Shown: one piece after another, positions 8,546 to 16,880 of the stretch
How the letters are laid out: each line of letters starts with the position of its first letter
Numbering within the stretch: the first letter of the stretch is position 1
Assembly (NCBI RefSeq): GCF_014698845.1
Contig: NZ_JACJTV010000035.1
Location: forward strand, 1-56,491
Direction: 5' to 3'
DNA: 56,491 bases
Source: Coleofasciculus sp. FACHB-1120
GTDB lineage: Bacteria > Cyanobacteriota > Cyanobacteriia > Cyanobacteriales > FACHB-T130
Notes under the pieces: model-generated
What the model was told of the DNA's origin: nothing
Databases searched by the model: none
The model's input: only the letters and a program-made list of their open reading frames with translations
Translations under genes and position numbers: made by a program

Positions 8546-9377
8546 AATATTGCTCCTTCACAATGTCTTGCACATCTTTGGAACGGGCAAAATCAATAAA
8601 TTCTTTTTGCAATCCGGTGGGTGTAGTTTTCGTCACTAAATTGAGGGGACGAGAAAGCGGAAATTTACCGTTGCTGACGTTGGCGATGGAGGCGTCTACT
8701 CCTTCTATTGGCAATAGTTTGATAGGAGTATTGTGAGTAGCACCATATTCGCCAGAACCAATGGAGACATAAGCGATCGCGTTGGGATTCCCTGCTACAG
8801 TTTTAATCCCTTGTTCGTTATCGCCAATCACCACATCGGCACGAATATCGGTTGTTTTTAATTTGAAGTGGTCGGCAAACAGTTCCAGAGTGGATCGACC
8901 CTCAGCTTTATTGACCACCGTAATCGGCGCATCTTTCCCGCCGACTTGTTTCCAGTTATTAATTTTGTCGGTGTAGATATCGACAATTTGCTTGTCGGTC
9001 AGATTTTTAACTGGATTGTCTTGATTGAGAATGACCGAGACGCCATCGTTCGCAATCGTAAAAGCTTGCAAATCCTTTTCGCTATCTTTGAGGCTTCGGG
9101 AAACCATCCCAATATCCGCCACCCCCTGACGGGCATCTGCGACTCCCCGCGAAGACCCACCTGTTTGCACGTCAATCCGAACTCCCGGATGTTGGCTTTC
9201 ATAGCGTTTGGCAATCTCAGCTGCCAGAGGCGCTACCGTACTCGATCCCGTCAAAACCAGCTTGCCTTGTAACTTATCAGACGACTGGGTTGCCGCTTCT
9301 GGAGGCTTCCCACAAGATTGCAGCCAGCAGGCAACCAACCCTATAGAAAGCGGCGCAAGCAGTCTTAGGTGTTTCAT
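8526..9377 (-). CDS. pstS: phosphate-binding lipoprotein PstS
   Basis: 283 residues. The N-terminus is a lipoprotein signal with lipobox LQSCG (Cys about residue 22). The mature protein shows the phosphate-binding pattern GKLVLTGSSTVAPLAAEIAK near the start and TGGSSRGVADARQGVADIGM. It delivers phosphate to PstCA in the periplasm. It follows arsR with only 21 bases between and overlaps pstC. Whether it prefers phosphate or arsenate cannot be read from the sequence. Confidence 0.93.
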   Translation of the reverse strand: MKHLRLLAPLSIGLVACWLQSCGKPPEAATQSSDKLQGKLVLTGSSTVAPLAAEIAKRYESQHPGVRIDVQTGGSSRGVADARQGVADIGMVSRSLKDSEKDLQAFTIANDGVSVILNQDNPVKNLTDKQIVDIYTDKINNWKQVGGKDAPITVVNKAEGRSTLELFADHFKLKTTDIRADVVIGDNEQGIKTVAGNPNAIAYVSIGSGEYGATHNTPIKLLPIEGVDASIANVSNGKFPLSRPLNLVTKTTPTGLQKEFIDFARSKDVQDIVKEQYFVPVAK

Positions 9378-9398
9378 CTGGATATAAATTGAGGTTTT

Positions 9399-9713
9399 TT
9401 ATTGATTGGAATCAAAGGAAAGCAGGCAACATCCCAAGTCAATCGCCCAACCTGCATTTGCCCGCTGGATTGCAGGATCTAGCTGATAAAGCACTGCCTT
9501 ACCATCTCGCGTCGCCGTCACAAAACCCTCTTCCCGCAAAACTTTTAGATGATGCGATAGCAAACTCTGTTGCAACCCCAGCACAGCATTCATCTCGCCA
9601 ACGTGCTTGGGACCACTCATTAGCAGTTCTAAAACGTCAAGCCGCGTTGAATCTGCTAAGGTCTTCAGTTTTTGGGCACAAAAGGACTGCGATGAGACTT
9701 TTTGGGTACTCAT
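9399..9713 (-). CDS. ArsR/SmtB family repressor heading the pst operon
   Basis: 104 residues with one winged helix (LADSTRLDVLELLM, recognition helix LGLQQSLLSHHLKVLREEGF, wing TATRDGKAVLYQL). The classical ELCVCDL metal box is not present. Cysteines instead lie at residue 12 (SFCAQ) and at 95-96 (DLGCC), an arrangement that could form an arsenite-type thiol site between subunits. It is the first gene of the arsR-pstSCAB operon (21 bases to pstS), and a palindromic operator candidate lies 50-80 bases upstream. I infer autoregulated control of the whole operon by a thiol-binding oxyanion or metal, probably arsenite. The family is sure, the ligand is not. Confidence 0.88.
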   Translation of the reverse strand: MSTQKVSSQSFCAQKLKTLADSTRLDVLELLMSGPKHVGEMNAVLGLQQSLLSHHLKVLREEGFVTATRDGKAVLYQLDPAIQRANAGWAIDLGCCLLSFDSNQ

Positions 9714-9764
9714 GGATTCACCTGTGCGAAGTTGGGAACCGACCCAGGCTTGCCCTGGATCAAG

Positions 9765-9792
9765 ATTGATATCAACTTATATTTATATCAAT
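9765..9792. promoter_or_regulatory. candidate ArsR/SmtB operator
   Basis: ATTGATAT (9765-9772) and ATATCAAT (9785-9792) are exact inverted repeats separated by 12 bases, and TTGATATCAA at 9766-9775 is itself a perfect palindrome. ATCAA/TTGAT half-sites of this kind are typical operators for cyanobacterial ArsR/SmtB repressors. The site lies 52-79 bases ahead of the arsR start, where a promoter would be expected. Confidence 0.6.
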
Positions 9793-9874
9793 AACTGTTT
9801 ATTAATTCCAACTTGATTTTTTCTTAACCGATGCTAAAGATGTTGGGAAATTCAGATTTTTTACCTAAAAAATC

Positions 9875-9905
9875 AAACCTCCTTCCCTGCAAGGAAAGGA
9901 GGTTT
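9875..9905 (-). terminator. Rho-independent terminator after the phytochrome-like kinase gene
   Basis: AAACCTCCTT (9875-9884) pairs with AAGGAGGTTT (9896-9905). Read on the minus strand the hairpin is followed by GATTTTTT, the usual U-run. It lies directly after the stop at 9923. Confidence 0.8.
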
Positions 9906-9922
9906 CCACCTGCCAGCCCGTT

Positions 9923-12826
9923 CTAGCAGCTTTGTGCCAACTGGCTATTCAGAGGAATTTCAATCGAGAACTCAGTACCCTGACCGGGTTGAGACATACA
10001 TTTAAAAGAACCGCCGTGTTTTTCTACTACAATCTGGTAGCTAATGGAAAGTCCCAGACCTGTTCCTTTCCCAACCGGCTTGGTAGTGAAAAAAGGATCG
10101 AAAACTTGGCACTGCACGCCTGTACTCATGCCAGGGCCATTGTCATTAATCTGAATAACAACGCGGGGGACACCAGATGGGTTGTCCTGCATCAGAAAAG
10201 TACGAATGGTAATCTGACTGGGTAAGTTTTTAATTTCTTCTAGTGATCGCGTTTCATCGCGTTGCTCTAAAGCGTCAATGGCGTTGCCGATCACGTTCAT
10301 AAAAACTTGATTGAGCTGACCGGCGTAGCACTCAATCGGCGGCAAGTCCCCATACTCTTTCACTACGTCGATCTCGGCATGGTCTGGCTTTGCTTTCAGT
10401 CGATGTTGCAAGATTAACAGAGTGCTGTCGATACCAGTGTGGATATTGACAGGCTTTCGATCAGCCTCGTCCAGTCGGGAGAAATTGCGTAAAGACAGAA
10501 CGATCTGGCGGATGCGATCGGCTCCAACTTTCATTGATGAGAGCATCTGCGGAAGATCCGAAGTCAGAAACTCTATGTCAATCGCCTCTGCTCGATCCAC
10601 AATTTCAGCATGGGGATTCGGGTAATGCTGTTGGTAGAGTTCCATGAGTTTGAGCATATCTTGGGTATATTCATCAACGTGGCTGATATTGCCGTAGATA
10701 AAATTAACCGGATTATTAATTTCGTGAGCAACACCGGCAACCAGTTGACCCAAACTCGACATTTTTTCGGTTTGAATTAGCTGGGTTTGGGTTTTCTGTA
10801 ACTCTTGGAGGGCGCTGGAGAGTTGTTCGGCTTGCTGCTGGGTTTGAGCAAGTAATTCCGCTTGCTGTTGGTAGAGTTCGGCTTGCTGAATCGCGATCGC
10901 AGCTTGATCGGCGAGTTGTTGCAGCAGATCGACTTCCTCCGCCTTCCAAACTCTGGGTTCATGACACTCATGAGCAACCAATAGCCCCCACAGTTTCTCC
11001 CCTCTGCGAATCGGGACGACTAAATTGGCTTTTACCTGAATCTGTTCTAAGAATTCGACATGACAAGCTTGCAAAGAAGCTTGATGCACGTCGCTAATTG
11101 CCCGAACCCGTCCCCCCTGGTATAAGATTGCGTATTCTATGGGAAAGCAGTTCTCATCATAGACTTGCCCCAGAATTGATTTGGTATTGCCCGTGACCTC
11201 TTCGACAACCACTTTGCCTTGCCAGCGTTGGGTGAACTGGTAAATTATCACTCGGTCTGTATTTAACAGGTTCCGGACTTCGCGCACGATGGTTTGCAAG
11301 ATGGTTTTTAGTTCCAACGTGCTGCGGATTTGGTCGGTAACTTGCTTCAGAACGCTTGCCCACTCCAAGGATTGTTGTAACTTGACTGTACGTTCTTGGA
11401 CTTGACAATCGAGGTTGGTATTAAGACGCTGCACCTTTTGGTACAGTCCATACTGCTCAATCGCCATTGAGAAGCGATCGCCCAAAGCATCAGCAAGTTC
11501 AATCTCTTCCGGAGTCCACTGGCGCGATTGACCTCTTTTTAGCTGTCGCCAAAGTTCAAAAGATTTTCGGGGGTGGACTTGTCGCGCATCCGGGTCAAAA
11601 TGTCCAGCCCATACGGTTTCCGTGTCAATCTCATCTCGGAAAATTGTCAAGTATCCGACCAACTGTTGACGGTGTTGGAGGGGTACAATCAGCACGCCTC
11701 GAATCAGAGTAGATTGAAATACGGTTTCAATCGGTTGTAAATACGTTTGTTTATACAAGTCAGCGATCGCAATGATGCCACTGCTACCCCTAGCATTTGC
11801 GATAACCGCAGGGTTTAAATTTGCCCCGCCTTTTAACCATTCTTGCCAGAGAGGATGCTGCTCAATCAGAACGGATGAGGCAGGTACTGCCACCACGCCC
11901 GGTTCTAGGAGCATCAATTGATCGCCACAGGTGTACACCACCGCTGACAAACCAGTGGTTTCTGGGGTGATGTACAGTCTGCCACCGGAACCTTGCAGCG
12001 CGCTAACGGTTTCCTCAAGGGCTGATTGCAGCTCAATGGTAGGGAGTGAATGCAGCAGGGTAGCGATATGGTTAAGCGTGACTTCCCGTTGAGCTTTTTC
12101 GCGGGTTTGGGTGAGTAAAGTAGATTGAGCGATCGCAATCGACACTTGATCCGCTACCATCTGGACAATTTCCAGTTCCCGTTCTGAAATTACTTGCGGT
12201 TGCGCGTAGTGACCGACTAAAAGCCCCCACAAGCGATCGCCATGCAGAATCGGCACCACCAGAGAAGACTGCACGCCCATTGCTTTGAGATACGCCACAT
12301 GGCAAGGATCGATAGGGCGATAGTGGATCTTTCTGATTTCTAGGGATTCTCCGGTTTCTGGGGAATCTAGTATCGATAAACCAATGAGTCCGGAAGCAAC
12401 ATTCACAATTGAACGCAGACGCACTTTCTGATAGAGTTCCCGTGCTTGGGGAGGAATGTCATCCGCTGGAAAGTTCAAACCTTTTAAAGATGGAAGGCGA
12501 TTTTTATAAATAGATTCGGCAATCACTTCTCCACTTTCATCACCATGAAACCGATATACCATGACTCGGTCGGCTTCTAGTAATGAACTGACTTCTGCCA
12601 CCGTTGCGATTAAAATTTCTTGTAATTCTAAGGATTGACGAATCCGGTTAGTGATTCGGTGCAGCAATCCTTCCCGATCTAATTCTGGCTTGAATTCTGG
12701 CTGTAATTCTGGCTTTAAAACTTGCGTATTTTTACTGAAGGTCATTTTTTCATCCACTACGCTTATAATATTTGTGCCTTGTTCCGCACTGTATCTATTT
12801 TCGGTGTGCTGACTAAGTTCAGCCAT
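9923..12826 (-). CDS. knotless (Cph2-type) phytochrome-like histidine kinase, GAF-PHY-GAF-HisKA-HATPase
   Basis: 967 residues, no membrane segment. GAF1 (about 55-235) has the phytochrome marks DIPPQARELY (123-132) and a Cys-His pair (175-176 in PIDPCHVAYLKAMGV), the position that binds bilin. Residues about 245-460 look like a PHY domain: VWAGHF (405-410) and PRKSFELW (419-426) match the WxG and PRxSF tongue motifs. A third domain (490-655) is a cyanobacteriochrome-like GAF with DENCF (557-561, near the DXCF cysteine) and Cys588-His589. A coiled coil leads to HisKA (phospho-acceptor His701 in GVAHEINNPVNF) and an HATPase with DNGPGM and GKGTGLGLSISYQ. There is no PAS domain at the N-terminus, so this is the PAS-less class. 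No response regulator gene is near. Bilin binding is inferred from motifs. Confidence 0.8.
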   Translation of the reverse strand: MAELSQHTENRYSAEQGTNIISVVDEKMTFSKNTQVLKPELQPEFKPELDREGLLHRITNRIRQSLELQEILIATVAEVSSLLEADRVMVYRFHGDESGEVIAESIYKNRLPSLKGLNFPADDIPPQARELYQKVRLRSIVNVASGLIGLSILDSPETGESLEIRKIHYRPIDPCHVAYLKAMGVQSSLVVPILHGDRLWGLLVGHYAQPQVISERELEIVQMVADQVSIAIAQSTLLTQTREKAQREVTLNHIATLLHSLPTIELQSALEETVSALQGSGGRLYITPETTGLSAVVYTCGDQLMLLEPGVVAVPASSVLIEQHPLWQEWLKGGANLNPAVIANARGSSGIIAIADLYKQTYLQPIETVFQSTLIRGVLIVPLQHRQQLVGYLTIFRDEIDTETVWAGHFDPDARQVHPRKSFELWRQLKRGQSRQWTPEEIELADALGDRFSMAIEQYGLYQKVQRLNTNLDCQVQERTVKLQQSLEWASVLKQVTDQIRSTLELKTILQTIVREVRNLLNTDRVIIYQFTQRWQGKVVVEEVTGNTKSILGQVYDENCFPIEYAILYQGGRVRAISDVHQASLQACHVEFLEQIQVKANLVVPIRRGEKLWGLLVAHECHEPRVWKAEEVDLLQQLADQAAIAIQQAELYQQQAELLAQTQQQAEQLSSALQELQKTQTQLIQTEKMSSLGQLVAGVAHEINNPVNFIYGNISHVDEYTQDMLKLMELYQQHYPNPHAEIVDRAEAIDIEFLTSDLPQMLSSMKVGADRIRQIVLSLRNFSRLDEADRKPVNIHTGIDSTLLILQHRLKAKPDHAEIDVVKEYGDLPPIECYAGQLNQVFMNVIGNAIDALEQRDETRSLEEIKNLPSQITIRTFLMQDNPSGVPRVVIQINDNGPGMSTGVQCQVFDPFFTTKPVGKGTGLGLSISYQIVVEKHGGSFKCMSQPGQGTEFSIEIPLNSQLAQSC

Positions 12827-13207
12827 ACGTGAAAATATGGAACTTTTTTTAAAAATTAGATTCTATGCCAGTCCGAAATGGTTCGTGAAGGCGAGATCCC
12901 CGACAACTCTTACGAAGTCGGGGATCAGAAGGGCTGGCTCACAACTAAAATAGGATTGCTATAGATATGTTTATCGATCGGGTTTTAAAATAATGCTGTA
13001 GATTTAGGGAGTTTTTAGAAGATGAGTTGCTAAAAATTCTATCCAGCTAAAGGTTCTAACTTTCTTTGTCATCTCCCTAAACGCATCTTGAGCCTTCTAA
13101 TTTCCCCTAAACAGCCTAGGGTTGAGGATTACCGAGTTAAGGGGCGTCGTGGTATTGGTCAGTCCTGAAATTCCCCAGCGCGATCGCGCTTGAGAAAATC
13201 AGTTACT
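12827..13207. other. 381-bp gap between the two kinase genes
   Basis: No gene seen. It must carry the promoter of the phytochrome-like kinase and the end of the Cache-kinase transcript; the only clear structure is the hairpin at 12895-12926. Confidence 0.5.
12895..12926 (-). terminator. GATCCCCGAC hairpin, terminator-like repeat
   Basis: GATCCCCGAC (12895-12904) and GTCGGGGATC (12917-12926) form a perfect 10-bp stem with a 12-base loop. It lies downstream of the Cache-kinase operon and upstream of the phytochrome-like kinase. There is no strong U-run next to the stem, so it may be a dispersed GATCCCCGAC-type cyanobacterial repeat that also slows transcription. Confidence 0.5.
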
Positions 13208-15835
13208 TTAAACTCTAATTGGAATTTTGATAGCAAACTCAGCCCCTTGACCAGGTGTTGAAATGCACTCCAATTGTCCCCCATGTTTTTCGGTGACAAT
13301 TTGGTAGCTAATCGCTAGACCCAGCCCAGTCCCTTTGCCAACGTTTTTCGTCGTAAAGAAGGGATCGAATAGTTTTGGTTGAACCTCAGATGGAATCCCC
13401 AATCCATTGTCAACAATGCGGATTTCTACTTGATTGTTCCCGGCAACTTTGGTGCGAATCCAGATGGTAGTGGGGTTATGTTTAATTTCTTCAATTGAGC
13501 GTTTACGATTAAACTCATCGAGAGAATCAATTGCATTTGTCAGTAAATTCATAAACACTTGATTCAGTTGTCCGGCATAACATTCTACTAAAGGTAAATT
13601 GCCATACTCTTTAATCACCTGAATCTCCGGATGTCCTGGCTTATCTTTTAGTTGATTTTGTAAAATTACTAGTGTATTCTCAAGACCCTCATGAATGTCA
13701 ACGGCTTTCATTTCCGCCTCATCCAAACGAGAGAAGTTTCTTAGAGATAGAACAATTTGACGAATCCGTTCGGCTCCAAACTTCATGGAAGATAGAATTT
13801 TCTGAAAATCAAGGAGTAGGAAGTCGAGTTCAACTTCTTCGATATAGTCTTGAATTTCTGGTTTAGGATTGGGGTAGTGTTGCTGGTACAACTTTAGGAG
13901 TTTTAACAAATCTTCCAGGTATTCATTGGCAGGAGTGACGTTGCCATAAATAAAGTTGACTGGATTGTTAATTTCATGAGCAACTCCAGCCACCAGTTGA
14001 CCCAAACTAGACATTTTTTCAGTTTGAATTAATTGAGTTTGAGTTTGTCTCAACTCAGATAGAGTTTGTTGCAACTCTTGAGCTTTGTCTCGGTATTGGG
14101 CTTCAGCCTTTTGAATTTCTTCAAACAAGCGGGCATTTTCTAAAGCCGTGGCGATTTGTCCGGCGAGGGTGTTGAACGTCTCTAGATCCGTTTGACTGAA
14201 GCGATCGCTTTCCTTGTCTTGAATATCTATGACTCCTAGTAAAGCCCCACGGGCGATCAAGGGCACCGCTGCGGAAGAACCGATTTGGATGAGTTTCAAG
14301 TCTGCTGCTAGCCCTGCATTGTCCTGATTATCCACCCAGATCGTTTGCTGATTTCGGGCAGCAAGGGCGACCAAGCTGCGATCATCAAGAGACAGACAGG
14401 CGCTTTCATCATGCCCAAGCATACCCTGGTAGCCAGAGTCAGCCCGCCGGATGAGTTGATTCGTGGTTTGCTCCAACAGATAAATTTGCACGTAGTGCAA
14501 GCCGAAGCGATTTTGCATTAGGGCGATCGCTTCGCGCAACAGCTTTTCCGGGTCTATAATCGCTTTCGACAACTCGCTGACGGCAACCGTAACGTGTTGA
14601 CTGACTTCCAGTTCGCGGGTACGCTCTTCTAAGCCTTGAAGCAATTTACCCACTTGTTCTGCCATCCCATTGAAACTCAAAGCCAGTACCCCAATCTCAT
14701 CCCCTGATTTGATAGAAGTCCGAGCATTGAGGTTGCCCCCAGTGAATTGAGTCACCGTACCAGCTAGATTAATCAGCGGCTTAGCCAGTCGTTCTCCGAT
14801 CGTAATCGCCGCGACAATGACTACACCTGCAATGATCACAGCCAGATATAACGTGTCACGGGCTTGGGCTTTGATAGGCGCGAGAAATACCGCTTCAGGC
14901 TGGACGAAAACCACAAACCACCGCTGCGTCTTTAACTTGGTAACGGCTGCTGCATTCGGCTCGTTGTTTGTAGAGGATAAGGCGGTTGTAAAGAAAGGGG
15001 ATGTTGCAGCGTTCTCTAGACCTTGCTTAAAAGCAGGTAAATTTGTCGAGAAGTCTGCTATTTTACCCTTCGGCAACCTTCCTTCTGCTTGCAGAGCCTT
15101 CACTTTAGCTGCTGGGAGTGGTGTGACCGATTTAAAATTTAATTCAGGTGCATTGCCGTGAGCTAAACGGATATGGTTTTCGTCCAACAAAATTGCAAAA
15201 GATGCGCTTCCTCTCACTAGGTCGGTATTTTGGCTAACCAATCGCTGAATCACGGCAGCGTTATAACGGATATGCAAGATACCGATAATATTCCCCGACG
15301 CATTTCGTATCGGACTACTGAAAAACACACTCACCTCACGAGTAGTTGGGGAAAACTGGATGGGCGAGACGTAAGGTAAGCCAGTTTTGAGCGGTTGCTG
15401 AAAGTAATCCTGGTCAGATTTATCTTTACCAATATCTGGTGTATACGTATCAATGACATCTCGCCCCTGGCGATCGAGCAGCGCGTATGAGGAGATATTT
15501 AAAGTATCTTTACGGCTGAGCGATCGCAAAGCGCCCTCGACTTCTGAAGCGAAACTTTGTCTCTGGTTAGCAGGTAAACTTAAGTACTTCGCAAAGACTG
15601 GCAATTGAGCTTCAACCCGGACAGCGTCCAGATTGGAGTTGATAAAAGCATCTATACTCAGGGCAGTTTGGGAGGCGGCTGTTAAGAGAGTTTGATTGGA
15701 ATTTCGTGTCAGCTCCTTTTGCATGGTTCGCTGATTCAAGAATGCCAGTACTAGCAAGGGGAGGATCGCCACACCCAAGAAAGAAAAGATCAGCTTACTG
15801 CGTAGGGTAGAAAGTTGGAACTGTTTCACAGTCAA
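13208..15835 (-). CDS. membrane sensor histidine kinase, Cache-HAMP-GAF-HisKA-HATPase
   Basis: 875 residues. A membrane segment (about 14-30, LIFSFLGVAILPLLVLAFL) and a second one (about 330-350, LAVIIAGVVIVAAITIG) bracket a double-Cache periplasmic sensor (YALLDRQGRDVIDTYTPDIG, DQDYFQQPLKTGLPYVSPI). HAMP, a GAF domain, a coiled coil, HisKA (GVAHEINNPVNFIYGN) and HATPase follow. The kinase end is almost identical in wording to that of the preceding phytochrome-like kinase, so the two are likely recent paralogues at the kinase end. The start is TTG at 15835, overlapping the stop of the upstream binding-protein gene in TTGA (a GTG two codons later is possible). The coupling says the kinase works with those lipoproteins. 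No receiver domain and no response regulator gene is seen nearby. Confidence 0.88.
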   Translation of the reverse strand: MTVKQFQLSTLRSKLIFSFLGVAILPLLVLAFLNQRTMQKELTRNSNQTLLTAASQTALSIDAFINSNLDAVRVEAQLPVFAKYLSLPANQRQSFASEVEGALRSLSRKDTLNISSYALLDRQGRDVIDTYTPDIGKDKSDQDYFQQPLKTGLPYVSPIQFSPTTREVSVFFSSPIRNASGNIIGILHIRYNAAVIQRLVSQNTDLVRGSASFAILLDENHIRLAHGNAPELNFKSVTPLPAAKVKALQAEGRLPKGKIADFSTNLPAFKQGLENAATSPFFTTALSSTNNEPNAAAVTKLKTQRWFVVFVQPEAVFLAPIKAQARDTLYLAVIIAGVVIVAAITIGERLAKPLINLAGTVTQFTGGNLNARTSIKSGDEIGVLALSFNGMAEQVGKLLQGLEERTRELEVSQHVTVAVSELSKAIIDPEKLLREAIALMQNRFGLHYVQIYLLEQTTNQLIRRADSGYQGMLGHDESACLSLDDRSLVALAARNQQTIWVDNQDNAGLAADLKLIQIGSSAAVPLIARGALLGVIDIQDKESDRFSQTDLETFNTLAGQIATALENARLFEEIQKAEAQYRDKAQELQQTLSELRQTQTQLIQTEKMSSLGQLVAGVAHEINNPVNFIYGNVTPANEYLEDLLKLLKLYQQHYPNPKPEIQDYIEEVELDFLLLDFQKILSSMKFGAERIRQIVLSLRNFSRLDEAEMKAVDIHEGLENTLVILQNQLKDKPGHPEIQVIKEYGNLPLVECYAGQLNQVFMNLLTNAIDSLDEFNRKRSIEEIKHNPTTIWIRTKVAGNNQVEIRIVDNGLGIPSEVQPKLFDPFFTTKNVGKGTGLGLAISYQIVTEKHGGQLECISTPGQGAEFAIKIPIRV

Positions 15836-16833
15836 TTTACCTTTTGTAACTGCTGCACAAAGGACGGATTGATTAGTTTTTCAATATCCAGCGCCGCGTT
15901 TAGCCCTCCGGTGCGAGTATAGAAGTCGGCGTACAATTTGGCTGTATAGTACAAAGAATCCTCTGTGTTGCTAGGAGTAAAGGCTTTTAAATTGTCTTGC
16001 AAGGTATATAACTGGACTCCATCGGTGGAAACTTCTTCAGTTTTGAGATTTAGTTTTTTAGCAATCAGTGCATTACTTTCCTCTGGATTTGCCTTCCAGT
16101 AATCTTGGGCTTGGAACCAAGCTCGAATAAATGCTTGTATTTGAAGAGGGCGATCGCGTACTACCGAAGTGCGAAATGCGATGACATTCGGAAGCAATCC
16201 AGGTGTTTGCTTAGTGCTAAGTAGCACCTTTGCCCCGGCTTTAACCGCTTGCGATGTATATGGTTCCCAAGTATTTCCAGCTTGAATATCACCACTTTGT
16301 AAACCTGCTGGAACTGATTCTGGTTCTACATTGACGAGGGTCACGTCATTAGTGGTGAGGTTATTTTTGTGCAGCAAGGTGCTGATAAATAATTCTCCAA
16401 AATCACCTAGTTTTGTGCCGATTCGCTTACCTTTTAAGTCCTTCACGCTTTTAATATCGCGTTGCACCACTAAAACGTCCGCACCCGCTGATTGATCCGT
16501 CACTTGGGTAATTTGCACGTCTGGGTTTTTCCCAATAATGTTGATGATGCTACCCAATGAGGTAGCGATCCCATCGGCTCTGTCAGAACTAAAGGCAGAG
16601 ATTGATTCTACGTAGTTTTCTATATAGACGGGTTCAACTTTCACCCCTTGAGCCGTGAAGAAACCTTTTTCCTGAGCGATCGCTATCGGAAAATTTCCAG
16701 GCCACAGATTGTAGATAACTCTCAGGGTCGGAAGCTCGCTTCGGGAACTAACAGTTGTCGTACTATTACAGGCGGTGATGAGTACAATGCTTAATAAGAA
16801 AAGATATAGAAAGCGAAAAAACCGAGATTTCAT
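15832..16833 (-). CDS. NitT/TauT-type substrate-binding lipoprotein (copy 1)
   Basis: About 333 residues from ATG 16833 (MKSRFFRFLYLFLL); nine further residues upstream are not needed, and the paralogue starts at the same place. Signal peptide with lipobox LITACN. The mature part is an SsuA/ThiY-like periplasmic binding protein: VIYNLWPGNFPIAIAQEKGF, DIKSVKDLKGKRIGTKLGDF, GDIQAGNTWEPYTSQAVKAG. This family binds sulfonates, nitrate, pyrimidine precursors and similar small molecules; the ligand here is unknown. No permease or ATPase gene accompanies it. Its stop overlaps the kinase start, so it probably feeds the kinase with a signal rather than a transporter. Confidence 0.85.
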   Translation of the reverse strand: MKSRFFRFLYLFLLSIVLITACNSTTTVSSRSELPTLRVIYNLWPGNFPIAIAQEKGFFTAQGVKVEPVYIENYVESISAFSSDRADGIATSLGSIINIIGKNPDVQITQVTDQSAGADVLVVQRDIKSVKDLKGKRIGTKLGDFGELFISTLLHKNNLTTNDVTLVNVEPESVPAGLQSGDIQAGNTWEPYTSQAVKAGAKVLLSTKQTPGLLPNVIAFRTSVVRDRPLQIQAFIRAWFQAQDYWKANPEESNALIAKKLNLKTEEVSTDGVQLYTLQDNLKAFTPSNTEDSLYYTAKLYADFYTRTGGLNAALDIEKLINPSFVQQLQKVN

Positions 16834-16880
16834 ACAGACCGATTGATTTTGTAACCGCATGGGAGTATGTTAATTAAGTG

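Noticed and set aside
9714-9922. Possible Pho box upstream of the arsR-pst operon
   Set aside because: Only one CTTAACC-like word (9823-9830) is present; cyanobacterial Pho boxes need two or three spaced repeats, and it is in the wrong orientation.
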